From positions 1 to 34,056 of the forward strand of contig NZ_SRHZ01000063.1 of assembly GCF_004684085.1 (NCBI RefSeq): a DNA stretch of 34,056 nucleotides, in the 5' to 3' direction. Made by a program: the position numbers and the translations under genes. The notes below the pieces were generated by a model. It saw nothing but the letters and a program-made list of their open reading frames with translations, had not been told where the DNA came from and made no database searches. Positions 1-9,360 of the stretch are shown piece by piece. Positions within the stretch are counted from its first letter, which is position 1. Each line of letters starts with the position of its first letter. This DNA is from Stenotrophomonas maltophilia. Its GTDB lineage: Bacteria > Pseudomonadota > Gammaproteobacteria > Xanthomonadales > Xanthomonadaceae.

Positions 1-66
1 GCGGGAGTGTCCGCGGCATGGATGCCGCGGCCAAGCCCCCATGGACGGGTTTACGGCGTCTCCCGC
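1..66 (+). repeat. Two-hairpin dispersed repeat, copy A
   Basis: Hairpin 1 has perfect 8-bp arms (CCGCGGCA at 11-18, TGCCGCGG at 23-30) around a TGGA loop. Hairpin 2 pairs AAGCCC (33-38) with GGGTTT (47-52) around an ATGGA-containing loop. The tail TTACGGCGT (51-59) is shared with copy B. The whole unit is framed by an inverted GCGGGAG (1-7) / CTCCCGC (60-66). Copies B (21536-21584) and C (34004-34054, minus) share this order. Both loops read CANGGANG (17-24 and 40-47). The left boundary may lie outside the window. Confidence 0.85.
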
Positions 67-132
67 AACCGGACCCACCCCGCCATCTCACGGAATGCAC
101 GCTTTTGACGTTGACGTTGATCCGGCGCGTAC

Positions 133-149
133 CAGGGCCGCAGGCCCTG
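133..149 (-). terminator. Hairpin after the first hybrid kinase gene
   Basis: CAGGGCC (133-139) and GGCCCTG (143-149) form a perfect 7-bp stem with a GCA loop, nine bases beyond the kinase stop codon. No clear U-run follows, so this could be a stability or attenuation hairpin rather than a classical intrinsic terminator. The 13-base core GGGCCGCAGGCCC recurs at 21672-21684, after another minus-strand gene. Confidence 0.5.
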
Positions 150-158
150 CCGAACCAC

Positions 159-3100
159 CTACCTGCCCATCACCCTGGCAATCGCTTCCACCAGCAACTC
201 GCCGGTCACCGGCTTGCGCAGGAAGCCGCCGATGCCGGCCGCTTCCACCTGCTGCTGCAGATCCGGATCGGTCCGCGCGGTCACTGCCAGCAGCGGCAGC
301 ATGTAGCCCTGGTTGCGCAGGTGCTGGGCCAGCTCGAAACCACTCAGACCCGGAAGATCCAGGTCCAGCAGGCCGACGTCGAAGTCACCGGCGCTGATCT
401 CGCGAAGCGCCGCCAGCGCATGACCGGCATGCACCACCTCGTGGCCGCGCGCGCTCAACAGCCCACGCACCACATCGGCCACGGTGGCATCGTCCTCGAC
501 CAGCAGCACGCGCAGCGGGGGCATGTTCGCCGCTTCTTCGCGGTGCGCTTCACCAGCGGCCTCGGCATTGGCGTCGACCACCAGCGCCAACGGCAGGGTC
601 ACGCTGAAACAGGTGCCCCGCCCCAGCTGGCTCTCGACCTGGATCCGGCCCTGCATGGCCTGCGCCAGCTCGCGGCAGATCGCCAGGCCCAGGCCGCTGC
701 CGCCGTACTGCGCAGCGGTACGCGCACCATCGGCCTGTTCGAAACGGCGGAACAGGCGTTGCTGTTGCTCCTGGCTGATGCCCGGACCGGTATCGCGCAC
801 CTCGAAGTGCAGCGCGCGCAGTTCGCCATCACTGCGCGCGTGCAGGGTGATGGTGCCGCGGCTGGTGAACTTCACCGCGTTGGACAGCAGATTGAGCAGG
901 ATCTGGCGTACCCGCATCGCATCGCCGGTAGCCTGCAGGCCGGGCGGCAACTGGTTGTCGAGGGTGAAACGAAGGCCCTTCTGCGCGGCCAACGGCCCCA
1001 TCAATGCGGCCAGGTCCTGCAGCAGACGACTCAACGCGAACGGCTTGGACTGCAGCTCCAACCTGCCCGATTCGATCCGCGCCAGGTCCAACGCATCGTT
1101 GACCAGGTGCAGCAGGTGCTCGCCGGCGTGGCGGATCGATTGCGTGTAGCCGCGCTGCTGCGGATCCAGTGGCGAGGACAGCAGCAGCTCGCTCATGCCC
1201 ATCACACCGGTCATCGGCGTGCGTATCTCATGACCGAGGTTGGCCAGGAAACGGGTCTTGGCGGCCGACGCCTGTTCGGCCAACTCCTGCTTGTGCAGCG
1301 CCAACTGGTAGGCGTGGCGACGCTGCAGACGGCGGCGGTACAACCAGGCGAACCAGCTGGTCAGCAGCAGCGCGATCGACGCCAGCACCAGCAGGCCGGA
1401 CAGGCTGCGCCACCATGGCGGCTGCACACGGAATTCCAGGCTCTGTACCCGCGACCAGACGTGGTCGGCCGAGCGCGCCTGCACTTCCAGGCGATAGCTG
1501 CCGGGCGGCAGCCGCGAGAACAGGCGTTCACCGGCCGGCCCCACTTCAACCCAGTCCGGATCGTAGCCCGCCAACCGGTAGCGGTAAGTGTTGGAGGCCG
1601 AATCGGCAAACGACAGCAGGCGCGCGACAATGCGCAGGTCACGGTCGCCATCGGCAATCTGCAGTGGCGTGTCGTGGGTCAGGTCCAGCACCTGCTCGTT
1701 GCGGCGCACCTCGACACGCTCGATCACCAGCGGCGCACGCCGCACCGATGGCCGCACCTGTTCCGGGTCGAACACCACCACGCCGGCCGGTGTGCCCGCC
1801 ACCAGATGTCCATCGCCCGAGGTCGTCAGCGTGTGCTCGCGGAACTCCTGGCTGGGCAGGCCGTCATGCACGCCATACAGCCGCACGCTCTGACCATCGG
1901 CACCAACCCGCACCAGCCCGCGTGCACTGGTCGCCCAGGCCACGCCCTGCGCGTCAACCACCAGGCCAGAGGCGGAGATCGCCGGATAGCCCTGTTCGGC
2001 ACCGACCACGGCCTGCCGTTCCAGCCGGCCCTGGCTCCAGCGATAACGCGACAGGCGCCCGTCTTCGGACAGCCAGACCTGGCCATCGCGGCCCACGTGC
2101 AGCGCATGGATTGCCGTCGCCGGCGCACCCGGCACCGGCTGGAAGCGTTCGCTCTCCGGCAGCCACTGCAGCAGGCCACGGCTGCTGGCCAGCCAGATGT
2201 GGTCCTGTGGGCCGCATTCCACGTCGAGGTTGAGCTGGCCCTGCTGCAATCCACGCTGGCCGTTGTCCAGTTGCCGGCGCAGGCGCCCATCCAGGTCGCG
2301 TTGCTGCAGGCCGGCCGGCAGCATCAGCCAGAGGCTGTCGCCATCGCAGGTCATCATCGATTCGATAACGCCTTCCATGGTCGCGTCGGCACCGGCATCA
2401 CGGCCCCAGCGGCGCAGGTCATCACGCTTGGGGTCGTAGCGCATCAATGCGTCGGTCGAGCCGATCCAGACCTGCCCGCGCCGATCCTCCCGCACCGAGG
2501 TCAGCCAGTACATGCCGTTGACCCAGGTACGGTGCTGCTCGATCTTGCCGGTCTTCGGGTCGAAGCGGTCCAGTGCGCCGTGGCTGCCCACCGTCCAGAT
2601 ACCCCCATTGCTGGAGGGGCTGGTGCCCAGCACGAAGGCATTGCGCAGCGAGCTGGGATCGTCCTCCAGCCGCGACAGCACCGAGAACTGCCACCAGCGC
2701 GGCAGCAGGTGCCACAGGCCGGCATTGGTGCTGGCCAGCCAGATGCCGCCTTCGCGGTCCTCGTAGGCGCCGGTCCAGTTCGGCCGTACCGGGCCGCGCG
2801 CAACCGCGCTGTACAAAGGAACGGTCTGGTACTGGCCGTCCACCGCCCGGCCCAGGCCACTGCGGGTATCCAGCCAATGTCCGCCCTGCTCGTCGCGCAG
2901 CATCATGCCGAGCACCTGCTCGCCCTGCGGCAGCTTCCACGGCAACGCTTCGAAACGACCATCGGGACGACGCACGGTGGCACCGGCCATGGTGCTGATC
3001 CACAGGCTGCCGTCGGGTTCGCTGGTCAGGCCGTTGATCAGCAGACTGGGAATCACGTCCGCGCCGATGCGCTCGAAATCGGTGCCGGTCCAGCGCGCCA

Positions 3101-3686
3101 CGCCATGCTTGGTGCCCACCCACAGGCTGCCGTCGGCCAGGGTGACCAGGTAGGGCACCGACGCGGCAGGCAGGCTGCGCGGATTGTTCGCCTCCGGCAG
3201 GAAGCGCTGCAGGCGGTCCTGGCTGTCCAGGCGGTACAGGCCACCCTCGTGGGTGCCGAACCAGACCGAGCCGTCCGGCGTGGTTGCCAGGCTCCAGATG
3301 GTGTTGGTGCCCATCAGCGGCTGGCTGCTGCGGTCGTAGAAATGCAGTTGCCGACGGTCGGCCGACATCCGCACCAGGCCAGCGTTCTCGGTGCCGATCC
3401 AGAGCTGGTTGCGCGCATCCACCAGTACCGTCCAGATGCGGTTGTCGCGCAGCCCGTCTTCCGAGCGCCAGATCCGGTAGTTGCGGCCATCGTAGCGGGC
3501 CAACCCGTCGTTGGTGGCGATCCACAGGTAGCCGTAGCGGTCTTCGGCCATGCGATTGACCGTATTGGATGGCAGGCCATCGAACACCGTCACCTGGCGC
3601 GGGCTCGGCGGCACCGGCTGCGCCGCAGCAGGCGACAGGCAGCACAGGAGGACCAGCAGCAGCATCGCCGCCCGCAGATACACCAC
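159..3686 (-). CDS. Hybrid sensor histidine kinase/response regulator with beta-propeller sensor
   Basis: This is a 1175-residue one-protein two-component sensor. A signal or anchor segment (about 8-22) precedes a periplasmic region of repeated two-component propeller blades (recurring W-I/V-G-T, G-G-L and D-R motifs, about 30-640). A Y_Y_Y domain follows (YRYRLAGYDPDW, about 690-750), then one membrane helix, a HisKA domain with phosphoacceptor His819 in HEIRTPM, and a HATPase domain with N, G1 (DTGPGI) and G2 (GGSGLGL) boxes. A C-terminal receiver carries Asp1108. There is no DNA-binding domain, so output must pass to another protein. I chose the GTG at 3686 because a perfect AGGAGG (3694-3699) lies seven bases upstream; the ATGs at 3740 and 3821 lack such a site. 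The gene follows a close paralogue by 97 bases. The ligand is unknown; relatives often sense glycans or peptides. Confidence 0.9.
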   Translation of the reverse strand: MVYLRAAMLLLVLLCCLSPAAAQPVPPSPRQVTVFDGLPSNTVNRMAEDRYGYLWIATNDGLARYDGRNYRIWRSEDGLRDNRIWTVLVDARNQLWIGTENAGLVRMSADRRQLHFYDRSSQPLMGTNTIWSLATTPDGSVWFGTHEGGLYRLDSQDRLQRFLPEANNPRSLPAASVPYLVTLADGSLWVGTKHGVARWTGTDFERIGADVIPSLLINGLTSEPDGSLWISTMAGATVRRPDGRFEALPWKLPQGEQVLGMMLRDEQGGHWLDTRSGLGRAVDGQYQTVPLYSAVARGPVRPNWTGAYEDREGGIWLASTNAGLWHLLPRWWQFSVLSRLEDDPSSLRNAFVLGTSPSSNGGIWTVGSHGALDRFDPKTGKIEQHRTWVNGMYWLTSVREDRRGQVWIGSTDALMRYDPKRDDLRRWGRDAGADATMEGVIESMMTCDGDSLWLMLPAGLQQRDLDGRLRRQLDNGQRGLQQGQLNLDVECGPQDHIWLASSRGLLQWLPESERFQPVPGAPATAIHALHVGRDGQVWLSEDGRLSRYRWSQGRLERQAVVGAEQGYPAISASGLVVDAQGVAWATSARGLVRVGADGQSVRLYGVHDGLPSQEFREHTLTTSGDGHLVAGTPAGVVVFDPEQVRPSVRRAPLVIERVEVRRNEQVLDLTHDTPLQIADGDRDLRIVARLLSFADSASNTYRYRLAGYDPDWVEVGPAGERLFSRLPPGSYRLEVQARSADHVWSRVQSLEFRVQPPWWRSLSGLLVLASIALLLTSWFAWLYRRRLQRRHAYQLALHKQELAEQASAAKTRFLANLGHEIRTPMTGVMGMSELLLSSPLDPQQRGYTQSIRHAGEHLLHLVNDALDLARIESGRLELQSKPFALSRLLQDLAALMGPLAAQKGLRFTLDNQLPPGLQATGDAMRVRQILLNLLSNAVKFTSRGTITLHARSDGELRALHFEVRDTGPGISQEQQQRLFRRFEQADGARTAAQYGGSGLGLAICRELAQAMQGRIQVESQLGRGTCFSVTLPLALVVDANAEAAGEAHREEAANMPPLRVLLVEDDATVADVVRGLLSARGHEVVHAGHALAALREISAGDFDVGLLDLDLPGLSGFELAQHLRNQGYMLPLLAVTARTDPDLQQQVEAAGIGGFLRKPVTGELLVEAIARVMGR

Positions 3687-3699
3687 CGATTGCCTCCTC
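3687..3699 (-). promoter_or_regulatory. Ribosome binding site that sets a GTG start
   Basis: On the minus strand, AGGAGG (3699-3694) is followed by seven bases and GTG-GTG. This is the best Shine-Dalgarno match near either kinase gene. It supports initiation at 3686, directly before the hydrophobic signal segment, rather than at the farther upstream ATGs. Confidence 0.75.
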
Positions 3700-3783
3700 A
3701 CGCTGCGTCTGATTGATTCCCGCGCTGCGGGCGTCGGCATGGTAAACCGAAAGTCACGCTGTTCACGTCCGGCACCGACGCTT

Positions 3784-6700
3784 TCAATGTGCGACCTGTC
3801 GTTTTGTGCGAGCCTGGGCAATCGCGGTCACCAGCAGATCGCCAGTCACCGGCTTGCGCAGGAATCCATCGAAGCCGGCTGCCAGCACCTGGCTTTCGGC
3901 ATAGGCGTCGGAACGTGCGGTAACCGCCACCAGCGGTAGTTCATAGCCCATGGTACGCAGCTGGCGGGCGATGGCGGTGCCATCCAAGGCAGGCAGGTCG
4001 AGGTCGAGCAGGCCGACATCGAAACCATCCGTGGCGATCTCCGACAACGCTCCCAGCCCGTGCAGCACATGCACCACCTGATGGCCGCGGCCACGCAGCA
4101 GCCCGGCGATGACCTCGGCCACGGTGGCATCGTCTTCGACCAGCAGGATGCGCAAGGGCGGCAGCACGGGCAACGCCGCAGAGTCGCCCTGTGCGTTGGC
4201 CGCCTGCCGGGTCCAAGGCAACGGCAGCCGCACCTGGAAGCGCGCGCCCTTGCCCGGCTGGCTGTCCACTTCGATGCATCCGCCCATCGCCACCGCCAGT
4301 TCCTGGCAGATCGCCAGGCCCAGGCCGCTGCCACCATAGCGTGACGCCGTGCGTGGGCCGTCGGCCTGCTCGAAGCGATGGAACAACCGCTCCTGCTGCT
4401 CGGCATTGATGCCCGGCCCACTGTCGTGCACCTCGAAGCAGAGGCCAGCGCCGTTGTCATCCAGACGCACGGCCAGGCCGACGTGGCCTCGTTCGGTGAA
4501 CTTGATTGCATTGCCCAGCAGGTTGAGCAGGATCTGGCGCACGCGCATCTCATCCCCACTGACGCTGATCGGCCCGGGGGGATCGTCACCTCGCTGGAAG
4601 GCCAGTTGACGCTGCTGCGCCATCGGCTGCATCAGCGCCTGCACCTGGTCGAGCAGGCCGGCCAGGTCGAACGGACGCAGGTCCAGCTCAAGCCGTCCAG
4701 CCTCGATGCGGGCCAGGTCCAGTGCATCGTTGACCAGCCGCAACAGGTGGCTGCCCGCCTGCTGGATCGAGCCGGCATAACTGCGCTGCACCGGGTCGAG
4801 CGGCGTGGCCAGCAGCAGTTCGCTCATGCCCAGCACGCCGGTCATCGGCGTGCGCACTTCGTGGCCCAGCGTGGCCAGGAAACGGCTCTTGGCCTGCGAC
4901 GCCTGCTCGGCCAACTGCTGTTTGTGCACGGTCAACTGCCATTGCTGGCGGCGACGCAGGCGCGCCCGGATCGACCAGACCAGGGTCACCACCAGCAACG
5001 ATCCCAGCAGGATGTAGCCGAAGATCGCCATGCCGCTGCGCCACCACGGCGGCAGCACTTTCACCTGCAGCCGTTGCGACGGGGTCCATGTGCCGCTGGC
5101 CGTCGCCGCCTGCACTTCGATGACATAGCTGCCGGTGGGCAACCGCGAGAGCGTGCGTTGGCCATCGCCGCCCTGCTCGACCCAGTTCTGGTCGTAGCCG
5201 CGCACCCGGAAGCGATAGCGATTGCCCTGCGGATTGGCGTAGGACAGCAACCGCGCATCGATCTGCAGATCGCGGTCATCCGGCCCCAGCAGCAGGGTGC
5301 CTGTATTCGGCAGAGGCTGCCAGCCACGCGCATCGTCACGACGTACGCGCACTCCGGCAATGACCAATGACGAGGGCGGTAGCACTGCGTCAGCCGCGTT
5401 CACGTCGAACGCGACCAGCCCGGTCTGGCTCACGGCCAGCACACGACCATCGGCGTTCACTGCCGGCGGCCGGCTGGTGAACTCGGCATCGGACAGGCCA
5501 TCGCGTTCGTTGAACTGCTGCAGGCGCCGTGCCTTGGGATCCCAGCGCAGCAGACCGCGTGGCGTGGTCGCCCACAGGCGGCCGTCATCGGCCAGCGCCA
5601 GGCCGCCCATGCTGACCGCAGGCACTCCGGCGCTGCCATCAACACGCTGGATCAGGCGCAGACTCATGCCATCCCACTGGTAGCGCTCGAGCGCGCCCTG
5701 CCGGGCCAGCCACAGCTGTTGCGGATCAATCCAGACCAGATCGTAGATGAGTCCACGCGAGACACCCGGCACCGCCTCGAATCGCCCCGCGTGCTCGCGC
5801 CACATGCCCATGTCACCCATTACCCAGGCCAAGCCATGGGCATCGAAACGGATCTGCTCGATCGGCGAATCTGCGGTACCACGGATGTCGTCCAGCGGGA
5901 AACTGCGCAGCAGCCGGCCCTCGGCGCTGCGCTGCTGCAGGCCCAGGTTCATCACCGACAGCCAGACAGTGCCATCCGGCGCCTGCCGCATCAGATCGAT
6001 TCGCTGGCGCAGGTCGGCGCCGCCCTCGATACGCCAGTCATGCAGCGCCCGGGTGGCCGGATCGTACACGCTGATGCGGCCTGCGCGCCCCAGCCACAGG
6101 CGCCCATCCGGCCGCGGCAGCACCGACCACACCGCACCACCACCAATCTCACGGTCGCTGGCCAGCAGGCGAAGCGTGCCCTGCGCATCCAACTGGTACA
6201 CGCCATGCGCCGAGCCGACGTAGTAGTTCGTGCCATCGCTGGCGGCACTCAACAGATACTGGCTGTCCAGCGGTTTGCCATCGAGTTGATTCCAGATCGA
6301 GAAGCGGCGCCAGTCCGGCGGCAGGTAGGCCAGACCCTGGGTCAACAACGCGACCCACAACCCACCTTCATGGTCCTGCAGCAGATCAAGCACACCGCTT
6401 TGCGCGGTCAGGAAGCCGCTGCCACGGTCTGCCTCGAGCCGGCGCAGCGCACTGGCGTCACCGCGCAGCAGTCCATCGGAGGTGCCTGCCCAGTAGCCGC
6501 CCTGGCGATCAGCCAACACCAATGCCGAACGCAGGCTGGCGCTGTCGGCCCAGCGCGGACGGCTGACCCGGTCCTGTGCATCGATGCGGTACAGGCCCTC
6601 GTTCTGGCTGCCAACCCAGATCGAGCCGTCAGGATCCTGGCTCAACCGCAGTACGCTCAGCGTGCCCAGCTCGCGCGGTGCCACGGTTTCAAAGCCACTG

Positions 6701-7329
6701 CCATTCCAGCGCGCCAGGCCGGCTTCGGTGCCGATCCACAGACGGCCCCGTGCATCGACCAGGCTGCTGAAGATGGTGTTGCTGGGCAGTCCACCAGAAT
6801 GCGCCGGATCATGCTGGAAGAAGCGCAGGCTGCCGTCCTCGCCGAAACGGCAGACACCATGGCCGCTGGTGCCGATCCACAGCGCGTCCTCGGCATAGGC
6901 CAGGGTCCAGAACTGGCTCATGCACGGGCCGTTGACCGTGTCGAAGGTCTTGAAGCGCTCGCGATCAGCATCCAGGCGGGCCACGCCCTTGCCGTTGATG
7001 CCCACCCAGACACGGTCCAGCGGATCGACCAGCAGGGTCTCGATCTCGTTGCCGGGCAGCGAACCCGGCTGTTCCGGATCGTGCTCCCAGACCCTCAGGC
7101 CGCCCCCGTCGTAGCGCACCAGGCCACCGTCGGTGGCCGCCCAGACATGCCCCTGGCGATCCTCGGCCAATGCCAGCACCATGCGTGATGGCAAGCCTTC
7201 GGCGGCACCGAAGCGCCGCAGGCGTGGTGTTTCTGCCATGTCCACGGTCGCAGCCGCCACGGCAAACGCCATCAGCAGCAGTCCCGTACCCGCGATGCCT
7301 AGGCACCACAGGCGCCAGCCGCTCGTCAT
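3784..7329 (-). CDS. Hybrid sensor histidine kinase/response regulator, tandem paralogue
   Basis: This 1181-residue protein has the same architecture as its downstream neighbour. A signal or anchor helix (about 9-27) is followed by periplasmic propeller blades (about 35-640), a Y_Y_Y domain ([12 protein letters not shown]), a membrane helix (about 770-790), HisKA with His823 in HEVRTPM, a HATPase with N, G1 (DSGPGI) and G2 (GGSGLGL) motifs, and a receiver with Asp1109. All catalytic residues I can check are present. The kinase and receiver halves are much more alike between the two genes than the propellers, which fits duplication followed by sensor divergence. Both genes probably lie in one transcript, although the 97-base gap allows a separate promoter for the second. 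No DNA-binding output domain is present and no cognate regulator lies in the window. The ATG at 7329 is followed at once by a signal-like segment. Confidence 0.9.
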   Translation of the reverse strand: MTSGWRLWCLGIAGTGLLLMAFAVAAATVDMAETPRLRRFGAAEGLPSRMVLALAEDRQGHVWAATDGGLVRYDGGGLRVWEHDPEQPGSLPGNEIETLLVDPLDRVWVGINGKGVARLDADRERFKTFDTVNGPCMSQFWTLAYAEDALWIGTSGHGVCRFGEDGSLRFFQHDPAHSGGLPSNTIFSSLVDARGRLWIGTEAGLARWNGSGFETVAPRELGTLSVLRLSQDPDGSIWVGSQNEGLYRIDAQDRVSRPRWADSASLRSALVLADRQGGYWAGTSDGLLRGDASALRRLEADRGSGFLTAQSGVLDLLQDHEGGLWVALLTQGLAYLPPDWRRFSIWNQLDGKPLDSQYLLSAASDGTNYYVGSAHGVYQLDAQGTLRLLASDREIGGGAVWSVLPRPDGRLWLGRAGRISVYDPATRALHDWRIEGGADLRQRIDLMRQAPDGTVWLSVMNLGLQQRSAEGRLLRSFPLDDIRGTADSPIEQIRFDAHGLAWVMGDMGMWREHAGRFEAVPGVSRGLIYDLVWIDPQQLWLARQGALERYQWDGMSLRLIQRVDGSAGVPAVSMGGLALADDGRLWATTPRGLLRWDPKARRLQQFNERDGLSDAEFTSRPPAVNADGRVLAVSQTGLVAFDVNAADAVLPPSSLVIAGVRVRRDDARGWQPLPNTGTLLLGPDDRDLQIDARLLSYANPQGNRYRFRVRGYDQNWVEQGGDGQRTLSRLPTGSYVIEVQAATASGTWTPSQRLQVKVLPPWWRSGMAIFGYILLGSLLVVTLVWSIRARLRRRQQWQLTVHKQQLAEQASQAKSRFLATLGHEVRTPMTGVLGMSELLLATPLDPVQRSYAGSIQQAGSHLLRLVNDALDLARIEAGRLELDLRPFDLAGLLDQVQALMQPMAQQRQLAFQRGDDPPGPISVSGDEMRVRQILLNLLGNAIKFTERGHVGLAVRLDDNGAGLCFEVHDSGPGINAEQQERLFHRFEQADGPRTASRYGGSGLGLAICQELAVAMGGCIEVDSQPGKGARFQVRLPLPWTRQAANAQGDSAALPVLPPLRILLVEDDATVAEVIAGLLRGRGHQVVHVLHGLGALSEIATDGFDVGLLDLDLPALDGTAIARQLRTMGYELPLVAVTARSDAYAESQVLAAGFDGFLRKPVTGDLLVTAIAQARTKRQVAH

Positions 7330-7493
7330 CCTGAACCCCCTGTCCTGTCCCGATTGTCACACAGGGGCGGGTTCATGGCTGCAACAGGCTGTTTCCACAC
7401 AAGTTCCCACCACGAACTGTTGCAACCATGCACGCAACGTTGGCAGGGGCCTATGCGTATGATCGCAGCGTCCCCTTCCGGAGCCCGCCATCG

Positions 7494-8126
7494 ATGCGTC
7501 CCTGCCTGGCCCTGCTGCCGATGCTGCTCGCCACCGCCCCCGCCTGGGCGGATGCAGACACCTATCGCCTCGACCCAGTGCATACGCGGGTGTTGTTCAC
7601 CATCGACCATGCTGGCTATTCGCAGGCGATGGGTACGGTCTCCGGCAGTGAGGGCCGCCTGCAGTTCGATCCCGACAACTGGCGCGAGGCTACGCTGGAC
7701 GTCACCGTCCCGGTATCGCGATTGGATCTTGGCGATGCCAAGTGGAACCAGGCCACGCTGGCTCGCAGCCTGCTTGATGGCGAGCGTTTCCCGAGCGCGC
7801 GCTTCGTCTCCACCCGGGTTGAACCGATCGATGCCAAGCATGCCCACGTGATCGGTACGCTGACCCTGCGCGGGGTCAGCCAGGAGGTCACGCTGGACGT
7901 GAGCCTCAACGCCATCAAGCGCTATCCGTTGCCCCCGTTCCGACGCACCGCCGGTTTTTCCGCCAGCACCACGCTGAGCCGGCGCGCCTTCGGCATCACC
8001 GCCTGGCCGGGCGTCATCGGTGATGCAGTACAGCTGAGGATCGAGGCTGAAGCCACCCTCGACCGCAGTGACGCCCCGGGAACTCCCGCTCCCGTTTCAC
8101 ACTCCGACCCCAAGACGGCCCCCTAG
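7494..8126 (+). CDS. YceI-family periplasmic protein (first copy)
   Basis: This is a 210-residue secreted protein of the YceI lipocalin-like beta-barrel family. Members bind isoprenoid or other amphiphilic molecules, and some are induced by base or osmotic stress. Residues 1-20 form a signal peptide ending in APAWA, and the mature protein opens with the typical YRLDPVHTRVLF strand. The central LTLRGVSQEVTLDV motif is diagnostic. I chose the ATG at 7494, with GGAG at 7480-7483, over the in-frame ATG at 7428 because the signal peptide starts there. A possible -10 box, TATGAT, lies at 7458-7463, without a convincing -35. It heads a three-gene operon; the b561 gene follows after ten bases. Confidence 0.88.
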   Translation: MRPCLALLPMLLATAPAWADADTYRLDPVHTRVLFTIDHAGYSQAMGTVSGSEGRLQFDPDNWREATLDVTVPVSRLDLGDAKWNQATLARSLLDGERFPSARFVSTRVEPIDAKHAHVIGTLTLRGVSQEVTLDVSLNAIKRYPLPPFRRTAGFSASTTLSRRAFGITAWPGVIGDAVQLRIEAEATLDRSDAPGTPAPVSHSDPKTAP

Positions 8127-8136
8127 AGGACCCTTC

Positions 8137-8709
8137 ATGACCGCCAAGAACACCCCCGCCGCCTGGGGGAGTGTCAGCCAGATCCTGCATTGGTTGATCG
8201 CATTGCTGATCCTCGCCCTGGGCGTGGTCGGCCTGACCATGGGCGAACTGCCCAAGACCCCCAAGTATTTCTGGGTCTATACCGCGCACAAGTCGATCGG
8301 CATCACCGTGCTGGCGCTGGTGCTGTTCCGCTTCGGCTGGCGCCTGTACGCCGGTGCGCCCAAGCCGGTACCGGGTGTACCCAGCTGGCAGGAACGCGTC
8401 GCCAGCGCCACCCACGTGCTGCTCTACGTGCTGATGTTCGCCATCCCCCTGTCGGGCTGGCTGTACGACTCGGCCAGCGGCCTGCGTCCGTTCCGATGGT
8501 TCGGCCTGGTCGACGTACCCAAGCTCAGCGGCCCGGACCCGCAGGTCGTGGCGGTGTCCCATGCCATCCACGAATACGGCTTCTGGCTGTTGATCGCAGT
8601 GGTGCTGGCCCATGCCGGCGCTGCCCTCTACCACCACCTGTTCCAGCGCGATGCGACGTTGTCCCGCATGTTGCCGCGCGGCTGGCTCGCCTCCCCCCAG
8701 AAGGACTGA
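8137..8709 (+). CDS. Cytochrome b561 family membrane protein
   Basis: This 190-residue inner-membrane dihaem cytochrome b has four hydrophobic helices (about 12-35, 45-65, 88-110 and 145-170). Candidate haem-ligand histidines stand in LHWLIAL (His18), AHKSIGI, THVLLYV and AHAGAALYHH. The family passes electrons between quinol and periplasmic acceptors; E. coli CybB oxidises ubiquinol and transfers electrons to superoxide. The ATG at 8137 is preceded by AGAGGA (8125-8130), which overlaps the stop codon of the upstream yceI gene, so translation is probably coupled. The longer frame from 8068 runs inside the upstream gene and is not needed. E. coli has an analogous yceJ-yceI pair, which suggests a functional link between b561 and YceI proteins. 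Confidence 0.9.
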   Translation: MTAKNTPAAWGSVSQILHWLIALLILALGVVGLTMGELPKTPKYFWVYTAHKSIGITVLALVLFRFGWRLYAGAPKPVPGVPSWQERVASATHVLLYVLMFAIPLSGWLYDSASGLRPFRWFGLVDVPKLSGPDPQVVAVSHAIHEYGFWLLIAVVLAHAGAALYHHLFQRDATLSRMLPRGWLASPQKD

Positions 8710-8712
8710 CCG

Positions 8713-9285
8713 ATGAACCTGAAACTGACCACCCCGGCCGCCGTGGCCGCCGCCCTGGCCGGCATGCTGGCCACCGCCCCGGTGCTCGCCGCCGACTATG
8801 CGCAGGCGCCGGGCGCTGGCTCGATCCTGGTGTTCGCCACCAAGTACGACGGCGAAGTGTTCACCGGCAGCTTCCCAGGCTTTGCCACCAAGCTCAGCTT
8901 CGACCCGGCCAACCCGGCCGCCGGCTCGCTGGACGTGGTGATTCCGCTTGCCGGCGCCAAGAGTGGCAACAGTGATCGCGACTCGACGCTGCAGACCGCT
9001 GATTTCTTCAACGTCGGCAAGTTCGCGACCGCGCGTTACACCGCCAAGGGTTTCCGTGCGGTGGGCAACGACCAGTTCGCCGCCGATGGCACGCTGGAAC
9101 TGCGCGGCGTCAGCAAGCCGGTCACCCTGACCTTCACCTGGAAGCCGGGCGCCCAGCCGGTGCTGACCGGCAAGGCCACGGTCAAGCGCCTGGACTTCGG
9201 CGTCGGCGGTGGTGACTGGGCCGATACCAAGACCATTCCGGACGACACCGCGATCAGCACGATCGTGAAGTTCGACGCGAAATAA
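8713..9285 (+). CDS. YceI-family periplasmic protein (second copy)
   Basis: This is a 190-residue YceI-family protein with a signal peptide (1-27, ending VLAA). The core features are LRGVSKPVTLTFTW and the conserved C-terminal segment FGVGGGDWADTKTIPDD, which is closer to canonical YceI than the first copy is. It starts three bases after the b561 stop codon, with AAGGA just upstream. Two YceI proteins flanking one b561 suggest they share a lipophilic ligand or redox cofactor such as a quinone; that role is inferred. The operon ends at a SMAG palindrome pair eleven bases downstream. Confidence 0.93.
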   Translation: MNLKLTTPAAVAAALAGMLATAPVLAADYAQAPGAGSILVFATKYDGEVFTGSFPGFATKLSFDPANPAAGSLDVVIPLAGAKSGNSDRDSTLQTADFFNVGKFATARYTAKGFRAVGNDQFAADGTLELRGVSKPVTLTFTWKPGAQPVLTGKATVKRLDFGVGGGDWADTKTIPDDTAISTIVKFDAK

Positions 9286-9295
9286 ACCGCGTCTG

Positions 9296-9360
9296 GTAGT
9301 GCCGGCCGCTGGCCGGCATCACCGGGCATGGCGGGGCTGCCGGCCAGCGGCCGGCACTAC
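9296..9360. repeat. SMAG palindrome pair between convergent genes
   Basis: Two 23-bp GTAG-type units lie head to head (9296-9318 and 9338-9360), separated by 19 bases. The second is the exact reverse complement of the first, so each is a hairpin and together they can form one long stem. The pair sits between the second yceI gene and the convergent glutaredoxin gene, where it could act as a two-way transcription barrier or RNA stabiliser. It overlaps the last three bases of the glutaredoxin gene. Confidence 0.9.

Noticed and set aside
18..3716. A 1232-codon open frame antisense to the first hybrid kinase
   Set aside because: It is a shadow of the kinase reading frame and begins inside repeat copy A; no protein motifs are present.
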